Program-made: the position numbers and the translations under genes
The notes under the pieces: model-generated
Seen by the model: only the letters and a program-made list of their open reading frames with translations
Database searches by the model: none
Told to the model about the DNA's origin: nothing
Source of the DNA: an uncultured Chitinophagaceae bacterium
Lineage (GTDB): Bacteria; Bacteroidota; Bacteroidia; Chitinophagales; Chitinophagaceae
Length of the DNA stretch: 64,000 nt
NCBI GenBank assembly: GCA_937958995.1
Contig: CALGAP010000021.1
Span: 8,072 to 72,071 of the forward strand
Reading direction: 5' to 3'
Part shown: piece after piece, positions 50,614-59,136 of the stretch
Position numbering within the stretch: the first letter of the stretch is position 1
How the letters are laid out: the number at the start of each line of letters is the position of its first letter

Positions 50614-51918
50614 ATGAACTCTTTCGAAGTCATCGGCGGGCGTAAACTGAAAGGCGAAATCATTCCGCAGGGGGCAAAGAATGAAGCCCTGCAGATCATC
50701 AGCGCTGTATTGCTGACGCCGGAAAAGGTTACTGTTTCCAATATTCCCGATATACTCGACGTAAAACTGTTGATAGAGTTGTTGGGAGAAATGAATGTGA
50801 AGATCGAGCGGCCCACGCGCGACACCTGCATATTCCAGGCCGATGATGTGGATACCGACTATCTGCGCAGCGAAACCTATCGCAAAAAAAGCGGACGCCT
50901 GCGCGGTTCCGTAATGCTGGCGGGTCCTATGCTGGCACGATTTCGCAAAGCGTTTATCGCAAAGCCCGGTGGCGATAAGATCGGCCGCCGCAGGCTTGAC
51001 ACACATATTGTGGGTTTTGAAAAGTTGGGTGTCGAGATCAAATACGATACAGACGATAACTTCTTTCACCTGGAAGCGCCTAAACTGTCCGGCACCCACC
51101 TGCTGCTTGATGAGCCTTCCGTAACAGGCACAGCCAACATCATTATGGCGGCGGTTATGGCTAAGGGAAATACTACCATTTATAATGCCGCCTGCGAGCC
51201 GTATATACAGCAACTCTGCAAAATGCTCAACCGCATGGGTGCGCGCATCAGCGGCATCGGCAGCAACCTGTTGCATATTGAGGGCGTAAGCTACCTGAAA
51301 GGCACCGAGCACCGCATGCTGCCCGATATGATCGAGATCGGTTCGTTTATTGGCCTGGCGGCCATGACGCAGAGCGATATCACCATCAAGAATGTGAGCC
51401 TGCCCAACCTGGGCGTCATTCCTGATAAATTCAGGCAGCTCGGCATACAGCTCAATATACAGGGCGATGATATACATGTGCCCTCACAGGACGTATATGA
51501 AATTCAGAATTTCCTCGACGGCTCAGTCCTCACCATTTACGACCATCCCTGGCCGGGTTTTACGCCCGACCTTATCAGCATCATGCTGGTGGTGGCTACA
51601 CAGGCGCGTGGCAGCGTGTTGATTCACCAGAAAATGTTTGAGAGCCGCCTGTTCTTCGTCGACAAACTCATCGATATGGGCGCGCGCATCATTCTCTGCG
51701 ACCCGCATCGTGCAACAGTGATAGGTTTAGGCCGAGAGCAAAATCTGCGCGGTATTCAAATGAGCAGTCCCGATATTCGCGCAGGCGTTGCCTTGCTAAT
51801 TGCAGCATTGAGTGCAGAGGGCAAGAGCGTAATTCAAAATATAGAACAGATTGACAGGGGATATGAGCGCATAGATGAGCGTTTGAGGAAACTGGGCGCG
51901 GAGATTCAGAGAGTGTGA
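50614..51918 (+). CDS. murA: UDP-N-acetylglucosamine 1-carboxyvinyltransferase, Cys-to-Asp active-site form
   Basis: First committed step of peptidoglycan synthesis: adds enolpyruvate from PEP to UDP-GlcNAc. The length is 434. QGAKNEALQ has the conserved Lys22 and Asn23. The loop that bears the catalytic Cys in E. coli (Cys115, GGCTIG) reads GGDKIGRRRLDTH, with Asp121 in its place. Asp at this site is the form known from Mycobacterium tuberculosis and Chlamydia, which is not alkylated by fosfomycin. The start at 50614 aligns with the family. It is followed 107 bases later by gmk. Confidence 0.96.
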   Translation: MNSFEVIGGRKLKGEIIPQGAKNEALQIISAVLLTPEKVTVSNIPDILDVKLLIELLGEMNVKIERPTRDTCIFQADDVDTDYLRSETYRKKSGRLRGSVMLAGPMLARFRKAFIAKPGGDKIGRRRLDTHIVGFEKLGVEIKYDTDDNFFHLEAPKLSGTHLLLDEPSVTGTANIIMAAVMAKGNTTIYNAACEPYIQQLCKMLNRMGARISGIGSNLLHIEGVSYLKGTEHRMLPDMIEIGSFIGLAAMTQSDITIKNVSLPNLGVIPDKFRQLGIQLNIQGDDIHVPSQDVYEIQNFLDGSVLTIYDHPWPGFTPDLISIMLVVATQARGSVLIHQKMFESRLFFVDKLIDMGARIILCDPHRATVIGLGREQNLRGIQMSSPDIRAGVALLIAALSAEGKSVIQNIEQIDRGYERIDERLRKLGAEIQRV

Positions 51919-51929
51919 GTGGTGAAATC

Positions 51930-52012
51930 TCAAACGGCCAATAATAAGGACCAAATAAATTGCAAAGGAGAAAAAGATAATAGAGCAATAATTAAATAAA
52001 TTTCAAACTAAA
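51930..52012. repeat. AT-rich word repeat, family E, before gmk
   Basis: The gap between murA and gmk contains ACCAAATAAATTGCAAAGG and TAAATAAATTTCAAAC, close to the words at 50460-50500. It may share origin with that stretch. The gmk leader lies within it. Confidence 0.35.
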
Positions 52013-52025
52013 TCTCTGTACGAAA

Positions 52026-52601
52026 TTGAGTTTTGACCCGAAGCAAAGAATCATCATTATAACAGCGCCGTCGGGTGCTGGTAAAACATCGATCACGCGA
52101 TATCTGCTGAAAGAATTTCCGCAACTTTCATTTTCGGTATCTGCTGCCACGCGCCAGGCGCGCGCCAATGAGCGCGAGGGCGTGGATTATTATTTTATGA
52201 CGCAGGAAGAATTTAAAGATAAAATTCAGCGCGGCGAATTTATTGAGTGGGAGATGGTGTATGAAGGAAAATATTATGGCACGCTGAAGTCGGAATTGCA
52301 GCGAATATGGAATAACGGCCAGGTGCCCGTGCTGGATATTGATGTGAAAGGCGCCATACACGTGCAGCAACAATTTCCCGATACCACGCTTTCGCTTTTT
52401 ATTGAACCGCCATCGGTGGAAGAACTTAAAAAAAGGCTGGAAAGCCGCGGCACAGAAACGCCCGAAAGCCTGCAGGCAAGGGTCAATAAAGCCTCTTATG
52501 AAATTTCGTTCAAACATCATTTCCACAAAAATATATTGAACGATAACTTACAGATAGCCTGCGCTTTAGCTAAGCAGTACGTGAGCGAGTTTTTGCTTTG
52601 A
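52026..52601 (+). CDS. gmk: guanylate kinase
   Basis: Phosphorylates GMP to GDP. The P-loop APSGAGKTS is at residues 14-22; SAATRQARANEREGVDYYF and FIEWEMVYEGKYYGT form the GMP site, and ESRGTETPESLQAR is the lid. The length of 191 matches the family. The start is TTG at 52026; no ATG gives the right N-terminus. In place of the usual SxSxTTRxxRxGE sequence it has SVSAATRQARANE, a mild change. It is followed 33 bases later by the CNNM/CBS gene. Confidence 0.95.
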   Translation: MSFDPKQRIIIITAPSGAGKTSITRYLLKEFPQLSFSVSAATRQARANEREGVDYYFMTQEEFKDKIQRGEFIEWEMVYEGKYYGTLKSELQRIWNNGQVPVLDIDVKGAIHVQQQFPDTTLSLFIEPPSVEELKKRLESRGTETPESLQARVNKASYEISFKHHFHKNILNDNLQIACALAKQYVSEFLL

Positions 52602-52634
52602 TTCCTACCGCTTATTTTCTAAATTCGTCCTGAA

Positions 52635-53909
52635 ATGACCGAAACCGCAATAATCATCGCTATAGGGTTGGCTGTGTTCCTGGCGGCTTATTTTTCAGGT
52701 ATCGAAGTTGCCTTTAATTCTGCTAACCGTCTCAATATCGAACTGAAGAAAAAGCAGGGCCGAAGCAGCGGCATTTTCTTATCCAACCTTCTCGACAATC
52801 CCTCGCGTTTTATTGCTGTTAATACTGTTGGATTCACTTTCTTCCTGGTGGTGGCCGTACTGTTGGGTTCGGCATTCTGGAATACGGTGATCGACTGGTC
52901 GAAGATGCAGCAATACGACCTTGCCATCGCTGCGCGTTTGGCAGCTGAAATTCTTGTTTACAGTTTTATCATCACGCTCGTTGCCGAATTTATACCGCGT
53001 GGTATTTTCAAAGCCAAAAGCGATTCATTGCTGGTGATATCCGCACGCACGGGCATGTTAGGTTTTTTTGACCGTACATTTTTCTGGATCGCCAATTCCT
53101 TCACGCGTCTTTCGGTGTTTATCCTCAATATCATTTTCGATATGCGCATCGACAGGCGCAAAGAAGCGCTTACCCGCGCCGACCCGGAATTGTATTTTCA
53201 ACAGACCAGCGAAAGTCATAACGATAATCCCGACCTGAATACCGAATTGTTTGAAAACGCCTTGTCGCTGGCGAAAGTGAAAGTGCGCGAATGCCTGGTG
53301 CCGCGCAAGGAAATTGAAGCCGTTGATATCAACATATCAATCGAGGAATTGCGTAATAAACTGGTGGAAACGCGCCTCACCAAACTGGTGGTGTACAACG
53401 GCAATATCGACAACATTGAAGGATATATTCATCAGCTCGACCTGTTTAAGCAGCCCAAATCGATCCGCGAAATACTGTTGCCGATACCCGCCGTGCCGGA
53501 GAGCATGAGCGCCACCGACCTCATTAGCAAGTTTAGCAAGGAGAGAAAGAGTATTGCCTGGGTGGTGGACGAATTTGGCGGCACCGCCGGCATTGTAACC
53601 ATGGAAGACCTGCTGGAAGAAATTTTTGGCGAAATAAGAGACGAATACGATGTGGAGGAATTTGAGGAAAAGCAGGTTTCGGAAGAAGAGTTTATTTTCT
53701 CAGGCAGGCTGGAACTGGATTACCTGAAAGAAAAATACGGTCTCGAATTCCCTGAGAACGATTCTGAAACCTTATCGGGTTTTATCATACACCAGCACGA
53801 AACCATACCGCGTCCCAAAGAGCGCATTATCATTGGCGATTACGAGTTCGAGGTAATCAATGTAAGCGATACGCGGATAGAAATGGTGCGTATGAAAATA
53901 TTAAAGTAG
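52635..53909 (+). CDS. CNNM/CorC-family protein with two CBS domains (GldE-like)
   Basis: Integral membrane protein of 424 residues. A CNNM transmembrane domain (about 1-180, three to four helices) is followed by a CBS pair (about 205-330, with VVDEFGGTAGIVTMEDLLEEIFG). A C-terminal CorC_HlyC domain follows (about 345-424, FSGRLELDYLKEKYG). Such proteins are ion-transport or Mg/Co efflux proteins. Bacteroidota GldE belongs to this family and is usually beside gldD, which is absent here, so I do not assign gldE. It starts 33 bases after gmk. Confidence 0.9.
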   Translation: MTETAIIIAIGLAVFLAAYFSGIEVAFNSANRLNIELKKKQGRSSGIFLSNLLDNPSRFIAVNTVGFTFFLVVAVLLGSAFWNTVIDWSKMQQYDLAIAARLAAEILVYSFIITLVAEFIPRGIFKAKSDSLLVISARTGMLGFFDRTFFWIANSFTRLSVFILNIIFDMRIDRRKEALTRADPELYFQQTSESHNDNPDLNTELFENALSLAKVKVRECLVPRKEIEAVDINISIEELRNKLVETRLTKLVVYNGNIDNIEGYIHQLDLFKQPKSIREILLPIPAVPESMSATDLISKFSKERKSIAWVVDEFGGTAGIVTMEDLLEEIFGEIRDEYDVEEFEEKQVSEEEFIFSGRLELDYLKEKYGLEFPENDSETLSGFIIHQHETIPRPKERIIIGDYEFEVINVSDTRIEMVRMKILK

Positions 53910-53934
53910 CAAACCGAATACCCTTAACTTTGCC

Positions 53935-53942
53935 CCCTCATT
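53935..53942 (+). promoter_or_regulatory. -7 box TAACTTTG of tatC promoter
   Basis: Consensus match with a leader of about 22 bases to the tatC ATG at 53970. Confidence 0.55.
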
Positions 53943-53969
53943 TTACCGGTTCTGGAATGGATTTGAAGA

Positions 53970-54824
53970 ATGGCATTACCTTTTTTTAATAAGCGTAGAC
54001 GTGATGGTTCCGATGCCGAGATGACTTTTATAGAGCATCTCGAGGAGCTCCGCTGGCATATTGTACGAAGTGTGATCGCCATACTGGTATGCGCGATTGT
54101 GGTGTTTATTTTCCGGGATTGGATCTTCGACAATATCATTACCGGTCCCCTGCGTAGCAATTTCATATCCTATCGCGCCTTGTGTAAACTGAGCCATGTG
54201 CTGACCCTGGGCGATAGTTTATGTATGCCGCCTATAGAAGTAAAACTTTTGGGCAACACCGTGGCCGGCCCCTTTATGTCGGCCATCCAGATCTCAATTG
54301 TAGGTGGATTTGTGGCAGCCTTCCCTTATATCTTTTACGAACTCTGGCTGTTCATAAAACCCGCGCTTTCGCCGAAAGAACTGCAATACTCCCGCAACGC
54401 GATTTTCTGGGTATCGCTTTTCTTTTTCTCAGGGGCGGCCTTTGGGTATTTCCTGCTGGGCCCCTTTACTTTCAACTTCCTGGCCAATTTTGACCTGGGT
54501 ACCGCCGGGGTTTACGAATACCTGCCCTCGCTGAGCGACTATATCGAGAACCTGGTGAACCTGATATTGGGTTGCGGCATTGCGTTTGAGCTGCCCGTAA
54601 TCACTTATGTGCTTACCAAGATCGGGCTTATTACACCCAATTTCCTGGTGACCTACAGAAAGTATGCATACGTTTCCATATTGATCATAGCCGCTATCAT
54701 CACCCCTTCACCCGACTGGACCAGCCAGATGATCGTGTTTATACCGCTGGTTATTCTGTACGAGTTTAGCCTGAGGGTTTGCAAGCGCGTGTACAAGAAA
54801 GATATGGAAGCTTTTAATAGTTGA
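53970..54824 (+). CDS. tatC: Sec-independent protein translocase subunit TatC
   Basis: Receptor for twin-arginine signal peptides in the inner membrane. The 284 residues have six transmembrane helices. The N-terminal MTFIEHLEELRWHIVRS motif contains the conserved Glu that contacts the twin-Arg signal. FYELWLFIKPALSPKEL and GIAFELPVITYVLTKIGLIT are typical TatC segments. tatA/tatB are not adjacent. It is followed 3 bases later by rpiB, so both are on one transcript. Confidence 0.95.
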   Translation: MALPFFNKRRRDGSDAEMTFIEHLEELRWHIVRSVIAILVCAIVVFIFRDWIFDNIITGPLRSNFISYRALCKLSHVLTLGDSLCMPPIEVKLLGNTVAGPFMSAIQISIVGGFVAAFPYIFYELWLFIKPALSPKELQYSRNAIFWVSLFFFSGAAFGYFLLGPFTFNFLANFDLGTAGVYEYLPSLSDYIENLVNLILGCGIAFELPVITYVLTKIGLITPNFLVTYRKYAYVSILIIAAIITPSPDWTSQMIVFIPLVILYEFSLRVCKRVYKKDMEAFNS

Positions 54825-54827
54825 TTT

Positions 54828-55277
54828 ATGTCATTCGACCTGTCAAAACCCATAGCCATCGGCAGCGACCATGCCGGATATGAGCAACGCCTTGCCCTTG
54901 TTGGCTGGCTGAAAACCAGCGGTTTAACAGTGAAAGATGTGGGTGTACACGAAAATGTTTCAGTAGATTACCCCGATTATGCCCATCCTGTGGCCTCATT
55001 GGTAGAGGCCGGAGAGGCCGCTTTTGGCATCCTGCTTTGTGGCAGCGCCAACGGCGTGTGTATGACCGCTAATAAGCACCAAGGTATCCGGGCAGGACTT
55101 TCCTTCAACGCCGAAGTAGCAAGGCTTATACGCCTCCACAACGACGCTAATATTATTGGCATCCCGGCCCGCTTCGTGACACTGCAGGAAGCCATTGAGA
55201 TGGTGCAGATCTTTATGAATACCCCTTTCGAAGCCGGCCGGCATGAGCGGAGGGTGGCTAAGATCAGGTGCAGCTGA
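54828..55277 (+). CDS. rpiB: ribose 5-phosphate isomerase B
   Basis: Interconverts ribose 5-phosphate and ribulose 5-phosphate in the pentose phosphate pathway. The length of 149 and motifs AIGSDHAGYEQRLAL, DVGVHENVSVDYPDYAHPVA and LLCGSANGVCMTANKHQGIRA (split around Gly-Ser) define RpiB/LacAB. The active-site Cys is in NGVCMTANK. The RNDANI-type sequence is LHNDANIIGIPARF. It is coupled to tatC by a 3-base gap. Its 3' end lies 10 bases from the end of the DHS-like gene on the opposite strand. Confidence 0.94.
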   Translation: MSFDLSKPIAIGSDHAGYEQRLALVGWLKTSGLTVKDVGVHENVSVDYPDYAHPVASLVEAGEAAFGILLCGSANGVCMTANKHQGIRAGLSFNAEVARLIRLHNDANIIGIPARFVTLQEAIEMVQIFMNTPFEAGRHERRVAKIRCS

Positions 55278-55287
55278 CCTCCGGTTT

Positions 55288-56262
55288 TTACCAACCCAAT
55301 ACGTAGGCAAAGATGAGTGGTGCTACGATGGTGGCGTCGCTTTCTATAATGAATTTGGGTGTGTTGATATCCAGTTTACCCCAGGTAATTTTTTCGTTGG
55401 GTACGGCGCCGGAATAGGAGCCGTATGATGTGGTGCTATCGGAAATCTGGCAGAAATAAGACCAGAAAGGAACGTCTTTCCAACCCAGGTCCTGGTACAT
55501 CATGGGAACTACGCAGATGGGGAAATCGCCGGCAATACCACCACCGATCTGGAAAAACCCTACTCCTTTTCCGCCACTGTTTTGCCTGTACCAATCGGCC
55601 AGCGAAACCATATACTCGATACCGCTTTTCATGGTGGTCGCTTTCATCTCTCCTTTGATCACGTAGGATGCGAAGATGTTTCCGAGCGTGCTGTCTTCCC
55701 ATCCGCCCACCACAATCGGCAGATTTTTTTCTGCTGCGGCAATCATCCAGCTGTCTTTGGGATCGATCTCGTAATTCTTCTCCATCGCTTTACTCAACAG
55801 CAGTTTGTAGAGGAATTCGTGCGGGAAATAGCGTTCGCCTTTGGCGTCGGCTTCTTTCCACAATTTCTCGATATGCTGTTGTATAGTTCTGAACGCTTCT
55901 TCTTCGGGAATGCAGGTATCGGTAACCCTGTTCAAACCTTTTTCGAGCAATTCCCATTCCTGCTGCGGCGTGAGGTCGCGGTAGTGGGGAATACGCACGT
56001 AATGGCTATGCGCCACCAGGTTCATCACGTCTTCTTCCAGGTTGGCGCCGGTGCAACTGATAATGTGTACCTTATCCTGCCGGATCATTTCGGCCAGCGA
56101 AACGCCCAGCTCGGCAGTACTCATGGCTCCGGCAAGGGTAACCATCATTTTACCATCTTCGGTGAGGTGTGCTTCATAACCTTTGGCAGCATCAACCAAT
56201 GCAGCTGCATTGAAGTGACGATAGTGATGCTCGATAAATTTTGAAACAGGTCCTTTACTCAT
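55288..56262 (-). CDS. deoxyhypusine synthase family protein
   Basis: The 324-residue protein has the deoxyhypusine synthase fold: HIISCTGANLEEDVMNL and FQIGGGIAGDFPI form NAD sites. The catalytic Lys that forms the imine in the eukaryotic enzyme is Lys296 in ITWGKLDI. Bacteria lack eIF5A, so the true reaction may be homospermidine synthesis or something not yet known. The start at 56262 has a -7 box 20 bases upstream. It converges with rpiB. The function in bacteria is not certain. Confidence 0.87.
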   Translation of the reverse strand: MSKGPVSKFIEHHYRHFNAAALVDAAKGYEAHLTEDGKMMVTLAGAMSTAELGVSLAEMIRQDKVHIISCTGANLEEDVMNLVAHSHYVRIPHYRDLTPQQEWELLEKGLNRVTDTCIPEEEAFRTIQQHIEKLWKEADAKGERYFPHEFLYKLLLSKAMEKNYEIDPKDSWMIAAAEKNLPIVVGGWEDSTLGNIFASYVIKGEMKATTMKSGIEYMVSLADWYRQNSGGKGVGFFQIGGGIAGDFPICVVPMMYQDLGWKDVPFWSYFCQISDSTTSYGSYSGAVPNEKITWGKLDINTPKFIIESDATIVAPLIFAYVLGW

Positions 56263-56282
56263 GAGCGATGAAATTTTGGCGG

Positions 56283-56290
56283 CAAAGTTA
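56283..56290 (-). promoter_or_regulatory. -7 box TAACTTTG of DHS-like gene promoter
   Basis: Minus-strand consensus match, with a leader of about 16 bases to the ATG at 56262. It shows that the longer frame to 56373 is not the start. Confidence 0.6.
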
Positions 56291-56323
56291 TGATAAATAT
56301 ATCCGAATGGAACAGCATCAATG

Positions 56324-56357
56324 AAAAAGCCCCGCGATGAATGCGGGGCTTTTATTT
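56324..56357 (-). terminator. intrinsic terminator after the PepSY-like gene
   Basis: Perfect 11-bp stem AAAAGCCCCGC/GCGGGGCTTTT (56325-56335 and 56343-56353) with a short loop. T-runs lie on both strands. On the minus strand it lies 32 bases after the stop of the PepSY-like gene at 56389 and before the DHS-like promoter. Confidence 0.9.
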
Positions 56358-56388
56358 TTCCAACTAAAACCAACTTGAGAATACTTAA

Positions 56389-56841
56389 TTATGATACAAC
56401 CTTCTTCTCTTTTTTATACAAGTCCCAATTCCTTGCACCGTTTGATTTCAACACTAGTTTCTGGTCGCCATTCTCCAGTGTTATATAATAGTCTGTATTA
56501 TCGTTTGTCGACAATTCAAACAGATCACTGATCCAGTAATCGCCATAGCTTTTCTTCACTTCTGCCAGCAAAGCGATGGGCAGTTGCGAAGGGGCAATAT
56601 TCCTGGAAACTGCTATCAGGCTGCCATCAGTGCTATAATAAGCAAACATTACCTGGCCGTGAAGTGAGAAAGTTGCTTTTGAAAAATCTTTAGCGCTTTC
56701 CCATTGTACATCTTTTGCTTCAGCAAATTCTTTTTTGAAGGAGCTCATTACTCTTTCGCTTACGCCTTCAATACCATGAGCAAATGAGGTGCTAACGCCT
56801 ACCAACAGTACTAATGCCCAGGTTAAAATACTCTTTTTCAT
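56389..56841 (-). CDS. secreted PepSY-like protein 1
   Basis: The 150-residue exported protein has a signal peptide (KKSILTWALVLLVGVSTSFA). A small alpha/beta domain follows with the family motif MSSFKKEFAEAKDVQWES. C-terminal strands have LSTNDNTDYYITLENGDQKL. Two relatives are in this window (56930-57406 and 61690-62127). PepSY-like domains may inhibit proteases or act as envelope scaffolds, but no role is known for these. It is the downstream gene of a tandem pair, 88 bases after the other, and ends at a strong terminator. Confidence 0.8.
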   Translation of the reverse strand: MKKSILTWALVLLVGVSTSFAHGIEGVSERVMSSFKKEFAEAKDVQWESAKDFSKATFSLHGQVMFAYYSTDGSLIAVSRNIAPSQLPIALLAEVKKSYGDYWISDLFELSTNDNTDYYITLENGDQKLVLKSNGARNWDLYKKEKKVVS

Positions 56842-56929
56842 GACTTATTTTTTTTGAGGGTGATTTTTAATTCTTTCTTTTTATTTCCGAACCGCGAACA
56901 TTTATATAGACGCAGTTCATTTTAAAATG

Positions 56930-57406
56930 TTACAGTTTAGCTACAGAATTTTTTTTCTCTTTTTTAAATACGCTGGTACTGCCACTGATATATCCTTGCA
57001 CTACCAGTTTCGACTTTTCATTTTCAAGCACTACCAGGTATGAGGTTTCATTGTTGGTACTGTACTCAACTACTTCCGTCACTTCATACTCATCATATCT
57101 TTCGTGTATGTTTTTCCTTAATAAAAGAGGAAGATTCGATTCGGTAACAAAACGGCCGATAGCTATAATGTTTCCATCAACATCGAAGTATGCATGCAAA
57201 CGCTCATGATTGTAAATGAACTTTGCTTCATAAATATTTTCCTTTTTAAGATGATCCCAGCTCACATGGGTGGCGCCCGAAAACTCCTTCTGGAAGGCTG
57301 TTTCTACGCGGTGGTTTACTTTTTCTGATTTGGTGCTACCGCCAGAAGCCATAGCAGCTCCCAACAGGCTTACGAACATTACAAGTGTTAATACTAACTT
57401 TTTCAT
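56930..57406 (-). CDS. secreted PepSY-like protein 2
   Basis: The 158-residue exported protein has a signal peptide (KKLVLTLVMFVSLLGAAMA). The same pattern as its neighbour follows (VETAFQKEFSGATHVSWDH; then EYSTNNETSYLVVLENEKS). Position-specific residues F, F, A, V, W of the N-terminal motif are kept, while overall identity is modest. The C-terminus carries an extra basic stretch (FKKEKKNSVAKL). It is probably the result of an old tandem duplication. Function unknown. Confidence 0.8.
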   Translation of the reverse strand: MKKLVLTLVMFVSLLGAAMASGGSTKSEKVNHRVETAFQKEFSGATHVSWDHLKKENIYEAKFIYNHERLHAYFDVDGNIIAIGRFVTESNLPLLLRKNIHERYDEYEVTEVVEYSTNNETSYLVVLENEKSKLVVQGYISGSTSVFKKEKKNSVAKL

Positions 57407-57886
57407 GGCTTTTACTTTTTACTGATTTACTTTTTGTTTTTCTGTATGACGGTACAAAAGTAGTGCAGGTTACTACGCTTGTCAAGCGAATAGTGATAAC
57501 CGGAGGCCTTGGTTAAATTGCGTTAACGGCGGTTAATGAATCTTGCAGAAAAAAATTAATCCAATCGCGTGAAACCCTTACTGGTAGCGGGTTACAGCGA
57601 ATTTTATAATGAATTTTTAAAAGATAGTTAATACATCGTTAACTAATGAAATTCTGTTACAAAATGTTACAGCGTACACGCAATTGTTTCATATCCGTAC
57701 ACCATTTATCACATGATTATGTAGCAAAATCAAGCAGTTAGTGAAGGAAAATAACCGTTTACCGTTCATCACAATAAAAACCGCTGGTTTTTGGATTGTT
57801 TAAGCGCAGATCAAACATTTTTTCGGGTAAATTGTAACGTCAATGATACAATAGCTCCTGGCAGTGTACGATAACGATACAGTTTT
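57407..57886. other. 480-base AT-rich divergent region
   Basis: Separates PepSY-like gene 2 (minus) from the ACP phosphodiesterase gene (plus). A direct repeat TGTTACA at 57655-57661 and 57665-57671 is spaced 10 bases, one helical turn, which fits a regulator site. AAAATGTTACAG at 57661-57672 recurs at 56924-56935, upstream of PepSY-like gene 1. I see no ORF, tRNA or clear -7 box. Confidence 0.45.
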
Positions 57887-58480
57887 GTGAATTACCTCGC
57901 TCACGCATACCTTTCTTTCAATAAACCGGAAGTCCTGGTTGGGAATCTTATCAGCGATTTTGTAAAGGGAAAAAAGAAATACGACTACCCGCCGGTCGTG
58001 CAACTGGGTATTACCCTGCATCGGGCTATAGACCAGTTTACCGATGAACACCCCGCTACCCAGGCCGCCAAGAAGATATTTCAACCGCATTACCGTTTAT
58101 ACAGCTCCGCCTTTGTGGATGTGGTATACGATCATTTCCTGGCCAACGACGTCAACGAATTTCCCGGCAACAGCCTGCAACCTTTTGCACAGCAGGTCTA
58201 TAATACGTTAGCTGATCATACGCATATCTTTCCCGAGAAGTTTGCGGGCATGTTTCCTTATATGAAACGGTACGACTGGCTATCGAATTACCGCGAGCGT
58301 TGGGGTATACAACGCAGCTTCGAAGGACTGGCCCGCCGCGCCTTGCATATTAAAGAAAGCGATACTGCCTTTGCGCTCTTTGAAAAACATTTCGACGAAC
58401 TGGAGCAATGCTACCGCAACTTCTTTCCGGCATTGAAAGAGTTTTCTTATACCATTCTCCGGGAGGCAGGCAACCCTTAA
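57887..58480 (+). CDS. acyl carrier protein phosphodiesterase (AcpH-like)
   Basis: HD-type hydrolase of 197 residues with family sequence MNYLAHAYLSFNKPEVLVGN, ISDFVKGKKKYDYPPVVQLG and HRAIDQFTDEHP. AcpH removes the phosphopantetheine arm from acyl carrier protein. The start is GTG at 57887. The conserved His/Asp pairs (HRAID, VYDHFLAND) are present. It stands alone; DUF2911 genes follow 60 bases later with their own promoter. Confidence 0.85.
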   Translation: MNYLAHAYLSFNKPEVLVGNLISDFVKGKKKYDYPPVVQLGITLHRAIDQFTDEHPATQAAKKIFQPHYRLYSSAFVDVVYDHFLANDVNEFPGNSLQPFAQQVYNTLADHTHIFPEKFAGMFPYMKRYDWLSNYRERWGIQRSFEGLARRALHIKESDTAFALFEKHFDELEQCYRNFFPALKEFSYTILREAGNP

Positions 58481-58511
58481 GAAATTCTGGGCGACTATGT
58501 AGCTAAACGAT

Positions 58512-58519
58512 TATTTTTG
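58512..58519 (+). promoter_or_regulatory. -7 box TATTTTTG of DUF2911 pair promoter
   Basis: Consensus match with a leader of about 16 bases to the ATG at 58540. Confidence 0.6.
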
Positions 58520-58539
58520 TCCGTAAATTTTTTAGTTCC

Positions 58540-59103
58540 ATGAAGCGACTGGCTCTCCTGATCTTTATCCTATCCGGGTATGTTCTGCATGCACAGAATC
58601 AATACAAACCTCCAGTCATTGACAAGTCTCCCATGGATATTAGTTATTACCCGGCCAACTACCCTGTGTTAAAAGTGCAGAATAAAGTAACGGAACCGCT
58701 GCTGGCACGTATACTCTATAGCAGGCCTCAGAAAAACGGCAGGCAGGTTTTTGGCGAACTGGTAGAATATGGGCAGGTTTGGAGGCTGGGAGCCAACGAA
58801 GCCACCGAAATTGAAGTATATAAGGATTGTAAAGTGAATGGTGAAAAACTGAAAAAGGGACGCTACACCCTGTATGCCATCCCCTATCCCGATAAATGGA
58901 CAATGATATTCAACAAGGAAACGGATATATGGGGAGCATTCATGTACGATTCAAAAAAAGACGTTTTAAGAACCGATATACCCATCGAAACCCTGGAAGA
59001 GGCTGCAGAAGCTTTTTCGATGAGTTTCGAAAAAAGCGACAGCACAGTTAATCTGATCATGGCCTGGGATAAAGTAAAGGCAGTTTTGCCTTTCAGCTTC
59101 TGA
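58540..59103 (+). CDS. DUF2911 domain-containing protein 1
   Basis: Exported protein of 187 residues with signal peptide (KRLALLIFILSGYVLHA). The DUF2911 domain follows: DKSPMDISYYPANYPVLKVQ, ARILYSRPQKNGRQVFGELV, WRLGANEATEIEVYKDCKVN and RYTLYAIPYPDKWTMIFNKE. It lacks the lipoprotein Cys of its neighbour. The next gene is a paralog in tandem (gap 6 or 33 bases). DUF2911 proteins are periplasmic or outer-membrane-facing in Bacteroidota and have no known function. Confidence 0.85.
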   Translation: MKRLALLIFILSGYVLHAQNQYKPPVIDKSPMDISYYPANYPVLKVQNKVTEPLLARILYSRPQKNGRQVFGELVEYGQVWRLGANEATEIEVYKDCKVNGEKLKKGRYTLYAIPYPDKWTMIFNKETDIWGAFMYDSKKDVLRTDIPIETLEEAAEAFSMSFEKSDSTVNLIMAWDKVKAVLPFSF

Positions 59104-59136
59104 CGGGTAATGATCGCATACCGATCGAACATACTA

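Noticed and set aside
50605..51477. Long (290-codon) open frame antisense to murA
   Set aside because: It lies entirely within murA, has low-complexity His/Gln content typical of a reverse-strand shadow, and no start or promoter signals.
52635..53909. Calling this gene gldE
   Set aside because: Same family as GldE, but gldD and ssb, the usual neighbours, are absent, so the name would be unsafe.
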